Positions 62,767-64,000 of a stretch of DNA of 64,000 bases are shown here, piece by piece (position 1 is the first letter of the stretch; each line of letters opens with the position of its first letter). Location: positions 124,001 to 188,000 of the forward strand of contig NZ_JAPNXS010000005.1 of NCBI RefSeq assembly GCF_030397575.1, given 5' to 3'. The notes beneath the pieces were generated by a model. It was not told the origin of the DNA and ran no database searches. It saw nothing but the letters and a program-made list of their open reading frames with translations. This DNA comes from Psychromonas sp. 14N.309.X.WAT.B.A12 (GTDB lineage: Bacteria; Pseudomonadota; Gammaproteobacteria; Enterobacterales; Psychromonadaceae). The translations under genes were made by a program, and so were the position numbers.

Positions 62767-63771
62767 ATGAAGAAGATATTAACAACCACAGCTGCTGCAG
62801 TATCAATTGCACTATGTTCATTTGTAGCACAAGCTGCTGATTTCAAACCGGCTGTTGCTTATGATTCAACAGGTAAGTTTGATAAATCTTTCGGACAAGC
62901 AGTTGCGGAAAACGGTGTAATTAAATTCATGGAGCAATCGGATACTAAAGTTCGTGAATTAGTACCTTCAAGTGATGCACAGCGTGAACAAGGTCTTGAG
63001 CGTCTTGCACGTAAAGGTTTTAGCCCTATTCTTGTTGTTGGTTTCTTATATGCAACACCACTACAAAAAATTGCAGCAAAATACCCTGATAGCCAATTTG
63101 TGATCATCGATGCAGTGGTTGACTTACCAAATGTAAAATCAATCTTATTTAAAGAGCATGAAGGTTCTTTCCTTGTCGGTGCAATGGCCGCAATGAAGTC
63201 TGAAACCAATAAAGTAGGTTTCGTTGGCGGTATGGATATTTCATTGATCCGTAAATTTGCTTGTGGTTATGAGCAAGGTGCTAAATACGTTAACAAAGAC
63301 GCAGAAGTTTTCCAAAATATGACGGGTTCAACTAACGCAGCATGGTCAGATCCTGCTCGTGGTGCTGAACTAGCTAAAAGCCAATTCAGTAAAGGTGCTG
63401 ATGTAGTATTTGCTGCGGCAGGTGGTACAGGAGTAGGTGTTTACCAAGCAGCAGCTGACGAAGGTAAATATGCAATTGGCGTAGATTCAAATCAAAACTA
63501 CATTCACCCAGGTGTGATGTTAACGTCTATGGTTAAACGTGTTGGTGTTGCAACAGTAGATGCGTTCAAAGCTGCTGAAGCAGGTACATTTACAGCCGGC
63601 ATCCAAAGCCTTGGCTTAAAAGAGAATGGTGTAGATTGGGCATTAGACGAATATAACCGTGATTTAGTGACACCTGAAATGGAAGGTAAAATTGCTGGAA
63701 TTAAAGCTAAGATTATTTCTGGTGAAATCAAAGTACACGATTACATGATTGATAATACTTGTAACTACTAA
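62767..63771 (+). CDS. BMP-family nucleoside ABC transporter substrate-binding protein
   Basis: A 334-residue periplasmic binding protein (PnrA/BmpA group) with a Sec signal peptide (MKKILTTTAAAVSIALCSFVAQA). Marks of the family include AVAYDSTGKFDKSFGQAV, VGFVGGMDISLIRKFACGYEQGAKYV and the AAAGGTGVGVYQAA sugar-pocket loop. Members carry purine nucleosides to a sugar-type ABC pump. The ATPase gene follows after an attenuator. It extends purine scavenging from bases to nucleosides. Confidence 0.85.
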   Translation: MKKILTTTAAAVSIALCSFVAQAADFKPAVAYDSTGKFDKSFGQAVAENGVIKFMEQSDTKVRELVPSSDAQREQGLERLARKGFSPILVVGFLYATPLQKIAAKYPDSQFVIIDAVVDLPNVKSILFKEHEGSFLVGAMAAMKSETNKVGFVGGMDISLIRKFACGYEQGAKYVNKDAEVFQNMTGSTNAAWSDPARGAELAKSQFSKGADVVFAAAGGTGVGVYQAAADEGKYAIGVDSNQNYIHPGVMLTSMVKRVGVATVDAFKAAEAGTFTAGIQSLGLKENGVDWALDEYNRDLVTPEMEGKIAGIKAKIISGEIKVHDYMIDNTCNY

Positions 63772-63794
63772 TATCTCCCCTGAGAAAATTAATG

Positions 63795-63827
63795 CTCCCT
63801 TGTTGTAACAAGTAAGGGAGTATTTTT
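63795..63827 (+). terminator. Intercistronic attenuator after the BMP binding protein
   Basis: CTCCCTT and AAGGGAG pair, with an inner CTTGTT/AACAAG stem, and are followed by TATTTTT. It lies between the binding-protein and ATPase genes, so it likely lowers downstream expression. Confidence 0.7.
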
Positions 63828-63867
63828 ACCGATCTTTATCAATGGACAGAATAGAGAAACTTAATTT

Positions 63868-64000
63868 ATGTCTCAACCCCACAATCAAGAGAACATTGCT
63901 TTAGAGCTTTGTGGCATCGATAAAAAATTCGGTGCAGTACACGCTAATTGCAATATCGATCTAAAAGTACCTGCAGGGACTATCCATGGCATAATTGGAG
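63868..64000 (+). CDS. Nucleoside ABC transporter ATP-binding protein, N-terminal part (partial)
   Basis: A frame opens at ATG 63868 and runs off the window. The 44 visible residues (ELCGIDKKFGAVHANCNIDLKVPAGTIHGIIG) match the start of sugar/nucleoside-type ABC ATPases, just before the Walker A loop. It follows the BMP binding protein by 96 bp. The two permease genes expected in this system would lie beyond the window. Confidence 0.75.
   Translation, partial: MSQPHNQENIALELCGIDKKFGAVHANCNIDLKVPAGTIHGIIG

Noticed and set aside
62859-63209. A 116-codon frame on the minus strand
   Set aside because: It lies opposite the BMP binding-protein gene, which has signal peptide and family motifs.
1-64000. 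CRISPR array, tRNA, rRNA or complete insertion sequence
   Set aside because: No regularly spaced repeats, cloverleaf-like sequence, rRNA stretch or intact transposase was seen.

Overview
The window is AT-rich, densely packed DNA from a free-living, probably marine gammaproteobacterium. Gene content (OprF-like OmpA protein, TctABC, RimK operon, CHASE and c-di-GMP signalling proteins, many ion transporters) and base composition suggest a Psychromonas-like member of the Alteromonadales group. That placement is an inference; no rRNA or marker gene is present.

Layout. (1) 1-5.3 kb: the end of a MocR-type regulator, a MITE-like repeat, and a Fur-box-controlled siderophore uptake operon (ferric-siderophore reductase, ATPase, two FecCD permeases, binding protein). 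(2) 5.3-14 kb: YgjV-like protein, KduD, a universal stress protein, then an ion and turgor group (Kef-type antiporter, CorA, two MscS channels, MgtE). (3) 14-18.2 kb: LysR regulator divergent from a RimK / AstE-like / retropepsin operon, then a cytochrome b562. (4) 18.2-23.4 kb: a long AT-rich leader region, a TctCBA tricarboxylate-type transporter and a CPA1 antiporter. (5) 23.7-34.9 kb: a signalling block, FIST plus a GGDEF/EAL protein facing a histidine kinase, response regulator, PAS-GGDEF-EAL and CheB-CheR-PAS-REC operon. (6) 35-55.4 kb and 61-64 kb: a nitrogen-scavenging purine/ureide region. (7) 55.7-60.8 kb: a TetR-controlled tripartite drug efflux operon inserted inside it.

The purine region holds urate hydroxylase (hpxO), a RutR-like TetR regulator, a GNAT-nitrilase fusion, a polar amino acid-type ABC transporter with an RpiR regulator, an SBF-like transporter, an amidase, an oxamate amidohydrolase-like protein (hpxW), ureidoglycine-glyoxylate aminotransferase (pucG/hpxJ), allantoate amidohydrolase (hpxK), allantoinase (puuE), allantoin racemase (hpxA), a GntR regulator, an NCS1 permease, an NCS2 urate/xanthine-type permease and a BMP-family nucleoside uptake system. 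Together they could carry urate to allantoin, allantoate, ureidoglycine, oxalurate/oxamate and oxalate, releasing nitrogen. The two steps between 5-hydroxyisourate and allantoin are not encoded here.

The strongest finding is regulatory. Near-perfect sigma-54 (RpoN) promoters precede hpxO, the ABC transporter operon and the NCS2 permease, with a weaker one before the NCS1 permease. Two of these control regions share four sequence blocks at almost identical spacing although they lie 20 kb apart. A RutR-like box precedes hpxO, and three TTGTATACAA sites surround the GntR gene and the NCS1 permease.
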